64,000 bases of DNA from an uncultured Anaerolineae bacterium (GTDB taxonomy: Bacteria > Chloroflexota > Anaerolineae > J036 > Brachytrichaceae). Location: the NCBI GenBank assembly GCA_938034415.1, contig CALHLE010000009.1, forward strand, positions 62,001-126,000, in the 5' to 3' direction. Under the pieces are notes generated by a model. The model was not told the origin of the DNA, searched no databases, and worked only from the letters and a program-made list of their open reading frames with translations. The position numbers were made by a program, and so were the translations under genes. This document shows, one piece after another, positions 7,525 through 16,456 of this stretch (position 1 is the first letter of the stretch; each line of letters begins with the position of its first letter).

Positions 7525-10394
7525 AGCACCTCTTCCACTTCGTCCCAGTTTTTGCCTGCGGCGACGTCGGCGCGCAGCGGGACGCTCAGCCGATAGGCCG
7601 ACTCCATCTCGCGCTTGATCAGGGCGCATATGGCGTCCAGCTCGTTGGGCGGGCAGTCGAACACCAGCTCGTCGTGCACCTGCAGCGTCATGCGCGCCTG
7701 GTAGCCGCCCTCGCGCAGCTTGCGGTGCACGTTGATCATGGCGATCTTCATGATGTCCGCCGCCGAGCCTTGCACCGGGTGGTTGATCGCTTCGCGTTCG
7801 GCGCGGCGGCGCACCGGCTCCGGCGACGCGCGCGAGGTCAACTCTGGGAAGTAGCGCCGACGGCCCAGCACCGTCTCGACGTAGCCCCGCTCGGCGGCGT
7901 GGCGCTTGGTCGCCTCCAACCAATCGCGCACGCGCGGGAAGCGCGCGAAGTAGCGGTTGATGAACTCCTGCGCTTCGGCCTGGGTCATGCCGGTGTTGGC
8001 GGCCAGGGCGAAGGCGCCCATGCCGTAGGCGATGCCGAAGTTGATGCGCTTGGCGTTGTTGCGCTGCATCGGCGTCACGTCGCGCAACGGCACCTCGTAG
8101 ATGGCCGCGGCTGTGGTGGCATGGATGTCTTCGTTGTTGGCGAACGCCTCTTTCAGCGTGGGGTCGTCGGCCAGGTGAGCGAGGATGCGCAGCTCGACCT
8201 GCGAATAGTCGGCGCTGATCAGCCGCCAGCCTTTGCGCGGGACGAAGGCCTTGCGCACGCGGCGGCCCATCTCCGTCTTGACCGGGATGTTTTGCAGGTT
8301 GGGGTTCGACGACGACAGCCGGCCGGTCACCGCGCCGGTCTGGTTGAAGTCCGTGTGCAGGCGTCCGGTCTTGGGGTTGATCAACTGCGGCAGCGCGTTC
8401 ACGTAGGTGCCTTGCAGCTTGCTCAGCTCGCGGTGTTCTAAGATGAGCGGGATGATCTCGTGCTGGTCGCGCAGGACGTCCAACACGTCGGCGGCGGTGG
8501 AGAAGCTGCCGGCTTCGGTCTTGCGCAGGCCTTGCGTGGGCAGGCCGAGCTTGCCGAACAACACGTCGCTGAGTTGCTTGGTGGAGTTGATATTGAACAC
8601 CATGCCGGCGACGTTGTAGATGCGTTTCTCCAAGTCGCGCAGGCGCTCGGTGATCTCGCCCGAAAGCTCGCCGAGGTATTTCACGTCGAGCGCGACGCCG
8701 GTCAGCTCCATGTCCACCAGCACCGGGATGAGCGGCAGCTCGACCTCGTAGAACAACCGCTCCTGGTTGCGCTCGCGCAGCATCGGCTCGAGCACGTCGC
8801 GCAGGCGGTAGGTCGCGTCGGCGTCGGCGGCGGCGTAGGCCGCCACATGCTCGAGCGGCACGTCGCGCATGGTGATCTGTCTTTTGCCGCGCCCGATCAA
8901 CTCGCCGATCTCCGTCATCTGCCAGCCGAAGTAGTTGAAGGCCATCTGCTTCAGCCCTAGGGCGCGTCCGCCGGGGTCGCAGAGGAATTGGGCGATCATC
9001 GTGTCGAAGACCGGCTTGTCAATCGTCACGCCGATCTCGCGCAGCACGGCCAGGTCGAACTTGGCGTTGTGGGCCACGAGTTCGACGTCGCGGCGCTGCA
9101 GCGCAAGGGCGACCGGCTCGAACTTGGCCGAGGTGGGATCGAGATGCCAAGGGCGCGCCTCGTCGCCCCCCGCTGATGCAGTGTGGGCGATGCAGGGCAG
9201 ATACCAGCCTTCGCCCTCTCTCACGCAGAACGACAGCCCGACTAGTTCGCCGCGCAGCGGGTCGGTGTCGGTGGTCTCGGCGTCGAAGGCGATGCGCCGG
9301 GCGTCGTTCAGCGCGGCGAGCAATGCTTTGAACGCCTCGTCGCTGTCCACCAGGCGCGCGCGGGTGGGCGCGTTCATCGTGAAGTGCGCCGGCGGCTGTT
9401 CGGCGCCTGCGTTGAACATGCTCAGTTGCGCGGGCGCGGCGTCATCGCCGGCGGCTTCGACGGCTGCGGCAGCCGGCGCCTGTGGGATGCGCTTGATCAG
9501 GCTCTCGAAGCGCAGCTCGCGGAACAGGCTGATCACGCGCTGATAATCAAACTGCGCAGCGCAAGCGTCCCAGTTCACATCGAGCGGCAGGTCGGTGCGA
9601 ATCGCGGCGAGCTGGCGGCTAAGGTAGGCGGCATTGCGGCCGGCTTCCAGCGCGCTGCGCACGCGCTTTTGCGCGATCTCGTCCAGGTGCGCGTAGATGC
9701 CGTCGAGCGTGCCATATTGTTGTAAGAGCGCCTGCGCCGTCTTCTCGCCGATGCCGCGCACGCCGGGGATGTTGTCCGAGGCGTCGCCCACTAATGCCTT
9801 GTAGTCAATCAACTGATCCGGACGCACGCCGTAGGTGGATTCGACCAGCGCCTCGTCGTAGACGATCGTATCTTCAAAGCGCTGACGAGAAGTGAGCACC
9901 TTCACCGCCGGCGAGACGAGTTGCAGCGCATCGCGGTCGCCGGTGACGATCATCACCTCCATGCCCTCGCTGCTGGCGCGCCGGGCGAGCGTGCCGAGCA
10001 CGTCATCGGCCTCAAAGCCCTCGGCGGTGAAGATGGGGATGTCGAACGTCTTCAGCAGATGCTGAATGCGCGCGACTTGCTCCTCCAGGGTCTCGGGCGA
10101 CTTTTGGCGGGTGCTCTTGTATTCGGGGTAGATGTCGTCGCGGAAAGTTGCGCCGACGTCGAATGCCGCGGCGATGTAGTCCGGCTGCTGCTCGTTCCAC
10201 ACCCGCAGCAGCATGCTGGCGAAGGTGTAGACCACGCCGGTGAATTCTTTCTCGCCGCGTTCGTTGGTGATCGAAAGCTGGGCCAGGCCGGTGTCGGGCC
10301 GGTTGGGCGGATAGACCACGAAGAACGCGCGATACGCAAGCGAATGGCCGTCGAGCAGGAGCAGCCTCGGCTTTCTGCCGTTGGCTTGTGCCAT
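7521..10394 (-). CDS. polA: DNA polymerase I
   Basis: The 957-residue protein has all three PolA modules. The 5' nuclease covers about residues 10-300 (DGHSLAYR, TGDRDALQL, GVRGIGEKTA). The 3'-5' exonuclease (about 350-545) keeps its acidic residues: DAETT at 371-375, HNAKFD near 442 and YAAADADATY at 520-529, so proofreading should be active. The polymerase has motif A SADYSQVELR (727-736), motif B with KRINFGIAYG (783-792) and motif C VHDE (906-909). It handles Okazaki-primer removal and repair. A TACAAT lies only six bases upstream of the ATG, suggesting a leaderless message. A PpiC gene is coupled downstream. Confidence 0.97.
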   Translation of the reverse strand: MAQANGRKPRLLLLDGHSLAYRAFFVVYPPNRPDTGLAQLSITNERGEKEFTGVVYTFASMLLRVWNEQQPDYIAAAFDVGATFRDDIYPEYKSTRQKSPETLEEQVARIQHLLKTFDIPIFTAEGFEADDVLGTLARRASSEGMEVMIVTGDRDALQLVSPAVKVLTSRQRFEDTIVYDEALVESTYGVRPDQLIDYKALVGDASDNIPGVRGIGEKTAQALLQQYGTLDGIYAHLDEIAQKRVRSALEAGRNAAYLSRQLAAIRTDLPLDVNWDACAAQFDYQRVISLFRELRFESLIKRIPQAPAAAAVEAAGDDAAPAQLSMFNAGAEQPPAHFTMNAPTRARLVDSDEAFKALLAALNDARRIAFDAETTDTDPLRGELVGLSFCVREGEGWYLPCIAHTASAGGDEARPWHLDPTSAKFEPVALALQRRDVELVAHNAKFDLAVLREIGVTIDKPVFDTMIAQFLCDPGGRALGLKQMAFNYFGWQMTEIGELIGRGKRQITMRDVPLEHVAAYAAADADATYRLRDVLEPMLRERNQERLFYEVELPLIPVLVDMELTGVALDVKYLGELSGEITERLRDLEKRIYNVAGMVFNINSTKQLSDVLFGKLGLPTQGLRKTEAGSFSTAADVLDVLRDQHEIIPLILEHRELSKLQGTYVNALPQLINPKTGRLHTDFNQTGAVTGRLSSSNPNLQNIPVKTEMGRRVRKAFVPRKGWRLISADYSQVELRILAHLADDPTLKEAFANNEDIHATTAAAIYEVPLRDVTPMQRNNAKRINFGIAYGMGAFALAANTGMTQAEAQEFINRYFARFPRVRDWLEATKRHAAERGYVETVLGRRRYFPELTSRASPEPVRRRAEREAINHPVQGSAADIMKIAMINVHRKLREGGYQARMTLQVHDELVFDCPPNELDAICALIKREMESAYRLSVPLRADVAAGKNWDEVEEVL

Positions 10395-10400
10395 AGTCCT

Positions 10401-10406
10401 ATTGTA
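10401..10406 (-). promoter_or_regulatory. -10 element of polA, leaderless spacing
   Basis: TACAAT on the minus strand ends six bases before the polA ATG, so a transcript would begin at or next to the start codon. No clear -35 is visible. Confidence 0.45.
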
Positions 10407-10419
10407 AGTTGGCCGGCGG

Positions 10420-11895
10420 CTACTCCTTGGACACGACGGGCATATACCTCTTCACAAACGTCATCGCCGCGTCGAGTTGGATGCGCGACTTGGTGTTCGA
10501 CCCGAACGTAATCGGTTTGCCGGTCGTTTGCAACCGCGCCAGGATCTGTCCGACGTCTTCTGTCGGGTAGCGCTGGCGCATCACGGCCCACGCGCCGGCC
10601 ACGTGCGGCGCAGCCATGGATGTGCCACTCTTGGAGGCGTAGCTGTTCGCCGGCACCGCAGAGTGAATGGAGACGCCCGGCGCAAACAGGCTCATGTAGC
10701 CGGCGCGGTTGGAGAACCAGGCGATGGCATCGCTGTTTGTCGTCGCGCCGACGCTGATCGAATTCGAGACACATGCTGGTCGGCTCAGGCCGTTCGAGTA
10801 GCTGCTGTTGCCGGCGGCGATCACCGTCGCGATGTTGAGCGCGCGCAGGCCGGCTACAGCGGTGAAATAGGGGCTGGAGTCGCACGGGGTGGTGTTGTTC
10901 GAGCCGTCGCCCAGGCTCATGTTCACCGCCGCAATCGTGTAGCTCGGCGCCAGCGTGGTTTGCACATACTGCAGCGCGGCCAGGATGTCCTCGTCAAAGG
11001 CACCCAGACAAGGGGGCGTGCCGCAGGCTGTGGCTGTGGTGAACTTTGAGAAAACCTGTATGGCGATCAGGCCGGCGTCCGGCGCGACGCCGTTGTAACC
11101 CGGGCCGCTGCTGTAGTCCTTGCCTACGGCGATGCCGGCTACGTGCGTGCCGTGGTCGCAGCCGGGAACTCCGTTGCAGTTCGCGCCCGCGCCAGACCCG
11201 GTTTGGCCGGGCGCGCCGGATATGCTGGTAGATTGCCCGTTCGGGCATAGCGTCGTTGACCCCGCCAAGATGTCCGTGCGCGAGAAACATGCCTCGGCGA
11301 TAGTCCTGCCGGCAAAGAACGGGTGCGACGTCTGGACGCCGGTATCAAGGACGGCGACTGCGTAACCACTGCCCGTATAGCCCAGGTTGTGCGCAACGCC
11401 GGCGCCGATGACCTGATTCGATTGCAAATCCGCAGGGCGCTTGAGTGTGCTCTCCGCGACGGCCAGCACGTCTGGGGAAGACAACAGCGCCTCCAGCGCT
11501 GCGGGGTCAACCGTCACGCCGAGGAACGGATAAGCCTCGAACGTCGCATTCACCGTGTAGTTGCCGCCGGCCAGGCGCAATAGCACGCGCGCCGTCGCTG
11601 CGCGAATGGCCGCACGCTGCGCCGTTGCTTGTGCGGCGGCAAGCTGGCGCTCGGGCCGGTAGTTGACGTTCAGCGTAGCGATGACGCGCAGCCGGCCATG
11701 CTGCGCCGCCTGCGCGCGCAACGACGCCGCGTCGAAAGCCGCCTCGCGGCTCACCGGCGCGGCCAAATTACTTTTGTCGCTGCCTTGGGCGGCTGAGGAT
11801 GAAAGCCCAGACAGGATCAGCACGGCAGCGGCCAGCGACCCGAACAGGGCTGCGAAGCGTCCTCGCCGTTGCGGCAGTGTCTCTAAAGCTGACAT
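10420..11895 (-). CDS. Secreted subtilisin-like serine protease (S8)
   Basis: The 491-residue precursor has a signal peptide (hydrophobic core about 15-35), an inhibitor-I9-like propeptide region (about 45-150) and an S8 catalytic domain. The triad is visible: Asp184 in AVLDTGV, His248 in DHGTHVAG and Ser426 in SGTSMAAPHVAG, with the oxyanion Asn363 in AAGNSS. Several Cys residues in the catalytic domain (for example near 203, 217, 240, 246, 291 and 296) suggest disulfides in an extracellular enzyme. There is no C-terminal anchor or repeat domain. It is divergent from the amidohydrolase gene and ends 26 nt before polA begins. Confidence 0.93.
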   Translation of the reverse strand: MSALETLPQRRGRFAALFGSLAAAVLILSGLSSSAAQGSDKSNLAAPVSREAAFDAASLRAQAAQHGRLRVIATLNVNYRPERQLAAAQATAQRAAIRAATARVLLRLAGGNYTVNATFEAYPFLGVTVDPAALEALLSSPDVLAVAESTLKRPADLQSNQVIGAGVAHNLGYTGSGYAVAVLDTGVQTSHPFFAGRTIAEACFSRTDILAGSTTLCPNGQSTSISGAPGQTGSGAGANCNGVPGCDHGTHVAGIAVGKDYSSGPGYNGVAPDAGLIAIQVFSKFTTATACGTPPCLGAFDEDILAALQYVQTTLAPSYTIAAVNMSLGDGSNNTTPCDSSPYFTAVAGLRALNIATVIAAGNSSYSNGLSRPACVSNSISVGATTNSDAIAWFSNRAGYMSLFAPGVSIHSAVPANSYASKSGTSMAAPHVAGAWAVMRQRYPTEDVGQILARLQTTGKPITFGSNTKSRIQLDAAMTFVKRYMPVVSKE

Positions 11896-11944
11896 ACGCC
11901 AGTTGCGCCGATTATCACCGATCCGGAGATCAAACCGGCGCGCC

Positions 11945-11950
11945 TAAAAT
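11945..11950 (+). promoter_or_regulatory. -10 element of the amidohydrolase gene, leaderless spacing
   Basis: TAAAAT lies seven bases upstream of the ATG at 11958. No ribosome-binding site separates them, and no convincing -35 is seen. Confidence 0.4.
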
Positions 11951-11957
11951 CGGGGTC

Positions 11958-13337
11958 ATGACTCAGGATCACCTTCCCGCGCGCCAACTGTTGCTCTGCT
12001 CCTGGCTGATTACCTCGGCGGAGGAGCCGCCCAAGCCCGATCATGCCGTGCTGATCGAGGGCGACCGCATTGCCGGCATCGGCGCGATTGAGACGATGCG
12101 CGCGCAACACCCCGACGCTGAAGTGAGCGACCTGCGCGGGTGCGCCATCTCGCCCGGCTTCGTGGACGCGCATCGGCACTGCTACGGCGTGCTGGCGCAC
12201 GGTATTCCCACCGAGCACGCGCCGGCCGACTTCTGGGCTTTCTTGAACGAGTTCTGGTGGGGCAAGATTGAAGATCGCCTCGACCACGACATGCTCCGCG
12301 CGGCGATGGACTTGTCGTGCTACGACATGATCCGCAGCGGCATCACCACGTTCTTCGACTGCCTGGAAGCGCCCAACGCCATCCCCGGCGGGCTGTTTGC
12401 GCAGGCCGAAGTTGTCGCGCGCTGGGGGCTGCGCGGCGTGCTGTGCTTTGAGGCCACCCAGCGGGTGAGCGAAGAGAACGGCGAGTTAGGCTTGCGCGAG
12501 AACGTCGAGTTCATCCGAGCGTGTCGCGCCGAGCGCGGGCTGAGCGGGGATTCAAGCGCTGCGGTTCACGCGCCGCGCCTGATCAGTGGCGCGATGTGCC
12601 ATCACACCACGTTTACGTGCAGCGATGATTTCATCTGCAAGGCGCATGGGTTGGCGAAGGAACTCGGCGCGCTGTTGCACTTCCACTGCTCGGAGGGGAC
12701 GTATGAGCCGGAGCAGGCGTTGAAGAAGTGGGGCCGGCGCACGATTGAGCACTACGACGACCTGGGCATCCTCGACGAAACTACGCTGGCATCGCAGTGC
12801 GTTCAGCTCTCGCCAGACGAGGTGCGCATCGTCGGCGAACGCGGCATCCGGGTGACGACCATGCCGCTGAGCAACTGCGAGGTGGGCGGCGGCATTGCGC
12901 CGGTTCCGGAGATGCGCCGAGCCGGGGCCATCGTCGGCCTGGGCACCGATGGCTACATCGCTAACTTCTTCGCCTCGTTGCGCGGCGCATTTCTGATTCA
13001 CAAGGCGCGGCTGCTGGATCCTGGGGCGATGCCGGCGCGCGTGGTGTGGCAGATGGCTACCGGCGACGGCGCGCGCGCGCTGGCGATGGACGATGTGATC
13101 GGGTCGCTCGCCGTGGGCAAGCAGGCCGACCTCATCGCGATCGACCTGGATTTGCCGACGCCGGTCACCGCGCAGAACTTGCTTGACCAACTGATCCTGT
13201 GGCGCGATGCGGTGGACGTGCACAGCGTGATGGTGGCCGGCCGATGGTTGAAGCGCAACTACGTCGTGCTCAACGCGGATCCGGAGGCGCTGATCGCCAA
13301 GACGCGCGAGGCAGCCGACCGGCTGTGGCATCGGTGA
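11958..13337 (+). CDS. Amidohydrolase of the TRZ/ATZ deaminase group
   Basis: The 459-residue metal-dependent hydrolase has the small beta domain split between its two ends and a TIM barrel between. Metal ligands visible are His72-x-His74 (DAHRHC), the HFHCSEG strand (His241/His243) and Asp331 (GLGTD). The usual AHCVHL motif that supplies a catalytic His is replaced by LASQCVQL, with Gln280 and Gln283 at the two His positions. That is unusual and may mean an altered reaction or loss of deaminase activity. Relatives deaminate cytosine, guanine, S-adenosylhomocysteine or triazines; no substrate is implied by the neighbours. The ATG is preceded by TAAAAT at leaderless distance. Confidence 0.85.
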   Translation: MTQDHLPARQLLLCSWLITSAEEPPKPDHAVLIEGDRIAGIGAIETMRAQHPDAEVSDLRGCAISPGFVDAHRHCYGVLAHGIPTEHAPADFWAFLNEFWWGKIEDRLDHDMLRAAMDLSCYDMIRSGITTFFDCLEAPNAIPGGLFAQAEVVARWGLRGVLCFEATQRVSEENGELGLRENVEFIRACRAERGLSGDSSAAVHAPRLISGAMCHHTTFTCSDDFICKAHGLAKELGALLHFHCSEGTYEPEQALKKWGRRTIEHYDDLGILDETTLASQCVQLSPDEVRIVGERGIRVTTMPLSNCEVGGGIAPVPEMRRAGAIVGLGTDGYIANFFASLRGAFLIHKARLLDPGAMPARVVWQMATGDGARALAMDDVIGSLAVGKQADLIAIDLDLPTPVTAQNLLDQLILWRDAVDVHSVMVAGRWLKRNYVVLNADPEALIAKTREAADRLWHR

Positions 13338-13482
13338 CGGCGCTGATGCGGCGCGGTGGTCGCGCACGCGGCAGTGCGCTTGCGCGAACGTCGCAATTGA
13401 GCAGCATGGTGGATGGCTGCCGCCGGCTCGAAGCCCCACAGAGACGTGGGCCTCGAATACGTTACTGGCGTTGACTTCATAT

Positions 13483-14241
13483 ATGCGCAAAATCGCACTT
13501 CAGCTCTACACCGTTCGAGAGACGCTCAAGAAGGACTTCATCGGCACGCTCGCGCAAGTGGCCCAGATCGGCTACGCGGGCGTGGAACTTGCGGGCGACA
13601 TGGGCGGCCATAGCGCCAGAGAACTCAGGCGACTGCTGGATGACCTGGGCATCCGGATGGTCAGCGGACATGTCGGCATGGATGCGCTGGGCCGTGGGCT
13701 TGAAAAGCTGCTGGAAGACTACGTCACGCTCGGCGCGCGCTACGTCGGCGTGGCATGGATGCCGGAATCGTATCGCAGCGAGGCCGGCTGGCTGCGCGCC
13801 GGCAGGCTGATGGAGCAGGCCGCGTTGCAGGCACAGAAGCACGGCCTGGTCTTTCACTACCACAACCACGCCTTTGAGTTCGAGCGCCTGCCCAACGGCA
13901 AATATGGCTTCGACCAACTCTTCGACAACACCGATCCGGCGTTGCTCAAGTCCCAGCTCGATGTCTATTGGGTGAAGAAAGGCGGCGAGGACCCCGTCGC
14001 CTACATCAAGAAGCTGAGCGGCCGTGTGCCCCTGATCCACCTCAAGGACATGAGCGCCGATCCATCGCACACTTTCGAGATCGTCGGCGAGGGCATCCTC
14101 GACTTCGACGCCATTTTCGCGGCCGGCGACGCCGGCGGCGTGGATTGGTATATCGTTGAGCAGGATAAGTGCCCCAAGGGTGAGCTGGAAAGCGCGCGGC
14201 GGAGCTATCAGAACATAGTCGCGCGGGGATGGCTGGGGTAG
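13483..14241 (+). CDS. Sugar phosphate isomerase/epimerase (xylose isomerase-like TIM barrel)
   Basis: The 252-residue protein belongs to the AP endonuclease 2/IolE-like superfamily. Characteristic pieces are the N-terminal IALQLYTVRE, the metal-binding strands FHYHNHAFEFE and SQLDVYWV, and IHLKDMS, followed by a final Glu in YIVEQD. These provide a divalent-metal site for ketose/aldose or inosose chemistry. The ATG start was chosen over an upstream TTG at 13471. It follows the amidohydrolase after a 145-nt spacer with no other feature, so it may be independent. The exact substrate is unknown. Confidence 0.85.
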   Translation: MRKIALQLYTVRETLKKDFIGTLAQVAQIGYAGVELAGDMGGHSARELRRLLDDLGIRMVSGHVGMDALGRGLEKLLEDYVTLGARYVGVAWMPESYRSEAGWLRAGRLMEQAALQAQKHGLVFHYHNHAFEFERLPNGKYGFDQLFDNTDPALLKSQLDVYWVKKGGEDPVAYIKKLSGRVPLIHLKDMSADPSHTFEIVGEGILDFDAIFAAGDAGGVDWYIVEQDKCPKGELESARRSYQNIVARGWLG

Positions 14242-14296
14242 GCGGGTTCACGGGCCAAGCAGCCCCGAACGGTCTGGCCGGTCATCCGCAGCCGGT

Positions 14297-14302
14297 TACA
14301 AT
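14297..14302 (+). promoter_or_regulatory. -10 element of lepB, leaderless spacing
   Basis: TACAAT ends seven bases before the lepB ATG at 14310. A GCGAGG just before the ATG could instead be a very close ribosome-binding site. Confidence 0.4.
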
Positions 14303-14309
14303 CGCGAGG

Positions 14310-14909
14310 ATGAACGAGATGGCTCCGATTCCAGACGCCGCGGAAACTGGGGCGTTGCCGGCGCAATCCAAAGGCAGCACCAGCCGCGCCGTGCTACGCG
14401 AGATCGCCGAGACGGTTGCGCTTTTCGTCGTTGTGTTTACCCTCGCGCGGTTCGCCATCGGCAACTACGCGATCCTCGGACAGAGCATGGAACCGAATTA
14501 CCATGAAGATCAGCGGTTGTTGGTGGATAAGATCACGCCGCATCTGTTCGGCTACAACCGGGGCGACGTCGTCATCGTGCATTCGCCGATTCAAGACATT
14601 GAGCTGATCAAGCGCCTGATCGGCAAGCCGGGCGATGTGATCGAGCTGCGCGATAACCAGGTGTATGTGAACAATGAGCCGCTGGATGAGCCATATCTTC
14701 CGCTCGGCGCCTACTCCGGCCCAATGCACGGCAGCATGAGATGGGTGCTAGGCCCCGACGAGTACTTCATCATGGGCGATAACCGCAGCTTCAGCCAAGA
14801 TTCGCGCGCGTTTGGCCCGGTGACGGCGGATAGAATCGTCGGCCGCGCCTTGCTGCTCTATTGGCCGTTGAGTGACCTGCACATTGTGCGGCATCACAGT
14901 TACAAGTAA
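14310..14909 (+). CDS. lepB: Signal peptidase I
   Basis: This membrane protease cleaves Sec/Tat signal peptides. The 199-residue protein has one N-terminal membrane helix (about 32-52), the catalytic Ser59 in GQSMEPN, the general base Lys101 in LIKRLIGKPGD, and the conserved box GDNRSFSQDSRAFGPV. This is the short Gram-positive-like layout. The ATG at 14310 was chosen over 14229 because the earlier frame overlaps the upstream gene. The window contains several of its likely substrates (subtilisin, amidase, L,D-transpeptidase). Confidence 0.95.
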   Translation: MNEMAPIPDAAETGALPAQSKGSTSRAVLREIAETVALFVVVFTLARFAIGNYAILGQSMEPNYHEDQRLLVDKITPHLFGYNRGDVVIVHSPIQDIELIKRLIGKPGDVIELRDNQVYVNNEPLDEPYLPLGAYSGPMHGSMRWVLGPDEYFIMGDNRSFSQDSRAFGPVTADRIVGRALLLYWPLSDLHIVRHHSYK

Positions 14910-14959
14910 GGCGACTGCTCTCTCACCGGCCTGGCGTGTATGGCCAACGCGCTTGAGCG

Positions 14960-15595
14960 ATGTTACAGCCGGCGCAGATTCAACTGTTTATCCTGGCCTC
15001 GCTTGCCTTGTTGGTGGCGCCTGGCCCGGCGGTGCTCTACATCGTCGCCCGCAGTGTGAGCCAAGGCCGACTGGCCGGCATGGTGTCGGCGGCCGGCGTG
15101 CAGATGGGCGCTTCGGTGCACATCGTCGCGGCAGCCCTGGGTCTCTCGGCGGTGTTGCTCTCGTCTGCGTTGGCGTTCAACATCGTGAAGTATCTGGGTG
15201 CCGCCTATCTGATCTATCTCGGCGCGCGCCAATGGTTGGCGCGCGAACCGGCAACCGGCGCACCGGCTGCGCCCCATGAGCCGCTGCGGCGCATCTTTGC
15301 GCAAGGCGTCGTCGTCAACGTGCTGAACCCGAAGACCGCGCTGTTCTTCTTCGCCTTCCTGCCGCAGTTCGTCGATCCCGCGCGGGGCGATGTGGCGGCG
15401 CAGGTGCTGCTGCTCGGCCTGCTATTCGTCGCGCTGGCCATCGTGAACGACGGGGCCTATGCGCTGCTGGCCGGATCGCTGGGGAACTGGCTGCGCGGCA
15501 ACCGGTGTTTTTGGAGCGGGCAGCGCATCTTTGCCGGCGCAGTGTATGTCGGCCTGGGCGTGATGGCGGCTTTCTCTGGCGCAAGCAACCCCTAA
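14960..15595 (+). CDS. LysE/RhtB family amino-acid exporter
   Basis: The 211-residue integral membrane protein has about six hydrophobic segments. The N-terminal LLVAPGPAVLYIVARSVSQG and the central GVVVNVLNPKTALFFFAFLPQFV are hallmark LysE motifs. Family members export basic amino acids, homoserine, threonine or similar compounds. It follows lepB by 50 nt on the same strand and could be co-transcribed. The substrate cannot be read from the sequence. Confidence 0.92.
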   Translation: MLQPAQIQLFILASLALLVAPGPAVLYIVARSVSQGRLAGMVSAAGVQMGASVHIVAAALGLSAVLLSSALAFNIVKYLGAAYLIYLGARQWLAREPATGAPAAPHEPLRRIFAQGVVVNVLNPKTALFFFAFLPQFVDPARGDVAAQVLLLGLLFVALAIVNDGAYALLAGSLGNWLRGNRCFWSGQRIFAGAVYVGLGVMAAFSGASNP

Positions 15596-15606
15596 GCGCT
15601 GAGCCG

Positions 15607-16455
15607 CTATTTGCTGCGCGACGTCTCCGGCTGCTGAATGCTGTCGCCCGTCCTTTCGCCCGACATTGGCCTTCCGTCGCCTCGGCGGCGCAGCATGATG
15701 ATCTCGGCCATGATGCTGACCGCGATTTCCTCCGGCGTCTCAGCGTTCAGCTCCAGGCCGATGGGCGCCCGCACGCGCTGTAGCATTGCGTCACTCACGC
15801 CGCGCTTGCGCAGCGCTTCTGCTGCTGTCATCCAGCGCCGCCGGCTGCCGATCACGCCGATGTAGGCGGCCGGCGAATTGAGCAGCGCGGGGAGCGCGTC
15901 CACGTCAATCGGGTAGCCGCGCGTGACGAGCGCGACGTAGGTCTGGGCGGTGAGGGGCACTTCGGATAGCCGCGCGCTCAGCGGGCCGGGGAGATAGACG
16001 TCTGCGCCTGGGCATTGCTCGGGCGCGCATAGCTCGGCGCGGTCGTCGCTGACGATCACGCGAAAGCCGCACCATTTGGCCAGATGCGTCAGCGCGCGCC
16101 CAACATGGCCCGCGCCGACGATGAGCAAGGTGGGAGCTGGCAAGAGCGGCTCGACGAACAGCTCGACGGTGCCGCCGCACACGCCGGGGTCGCCTTTGGC
16201 CAGGTCGGCTAGTGAATAGGACACGACGCGCGCTTGGCCGTCGGTAATGGCGCGTTGCGCCATTTGGATGGCGCGGCTTTCCATCTCGCCGCCGCCGACG
16301 GTGCCGCCCAGGATTGCGCCGTCGGCAGCGATGAGCATCTTTGCGCCTGCGTGGCGCGGCACGCTGCCGCTGGTGCGGATGACGGTGACGAGCGCGCAAG
16401 GCTCGCCGCGCTCGATACATTGCGAGGCAAGGCCGAGGATGTTCATTGCACCCAT
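15607..16455 (-). CDS. XdhC/CoxI family molybdenum-cofactor maturation protein
   Basis: XdhC proteins bind the molybdopterin cofactor and help insert the sulfurated form into xanthine-dehydrogenase-like enzymes. The 282-residue protein has the N-terminal XdhC/CoxI domain (RTSGSVPRHAGAKML, GGTVGGGEME) and the C-terminal Rossmann-like domain (LLIVGAGHVGRALTHLAKW, YIGVIGSRRR). It starts one nucleotide after the P450 stop, so it is in the same operon. An FAD subunit of a Mo hydroxylase lies two genes upstream, but no large Mo subunit or 2Fe-2S subunit is in the window. Confidence 0.9.
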   Translation of the reverse strand: MGAMNILGLASQCIERGEPCALVTVIRTSGSVPRHAGAKMLIAADGAILGGTVGGGEMESRAIQMAQRAITDGQARVVSYSLADLAKGDPGVCGGTVELFVEPLLPAPTLLIVGAGHVGRALTHLAKWCGFRVIVSDDRAELCAPEQCPGADVYLPGPLSARLSEVPLTAQTYVALVTRGYPIDVDALPALLNSPAAYIGVIGSRRRWMTAAEALRKRGVSDAMLQRVRAPIGLELNAETPEEIAVSIMAEIIMLRRRGDGRPMSGERTGDSIQQPETSRSK

Positions 16456-16456
16456 G

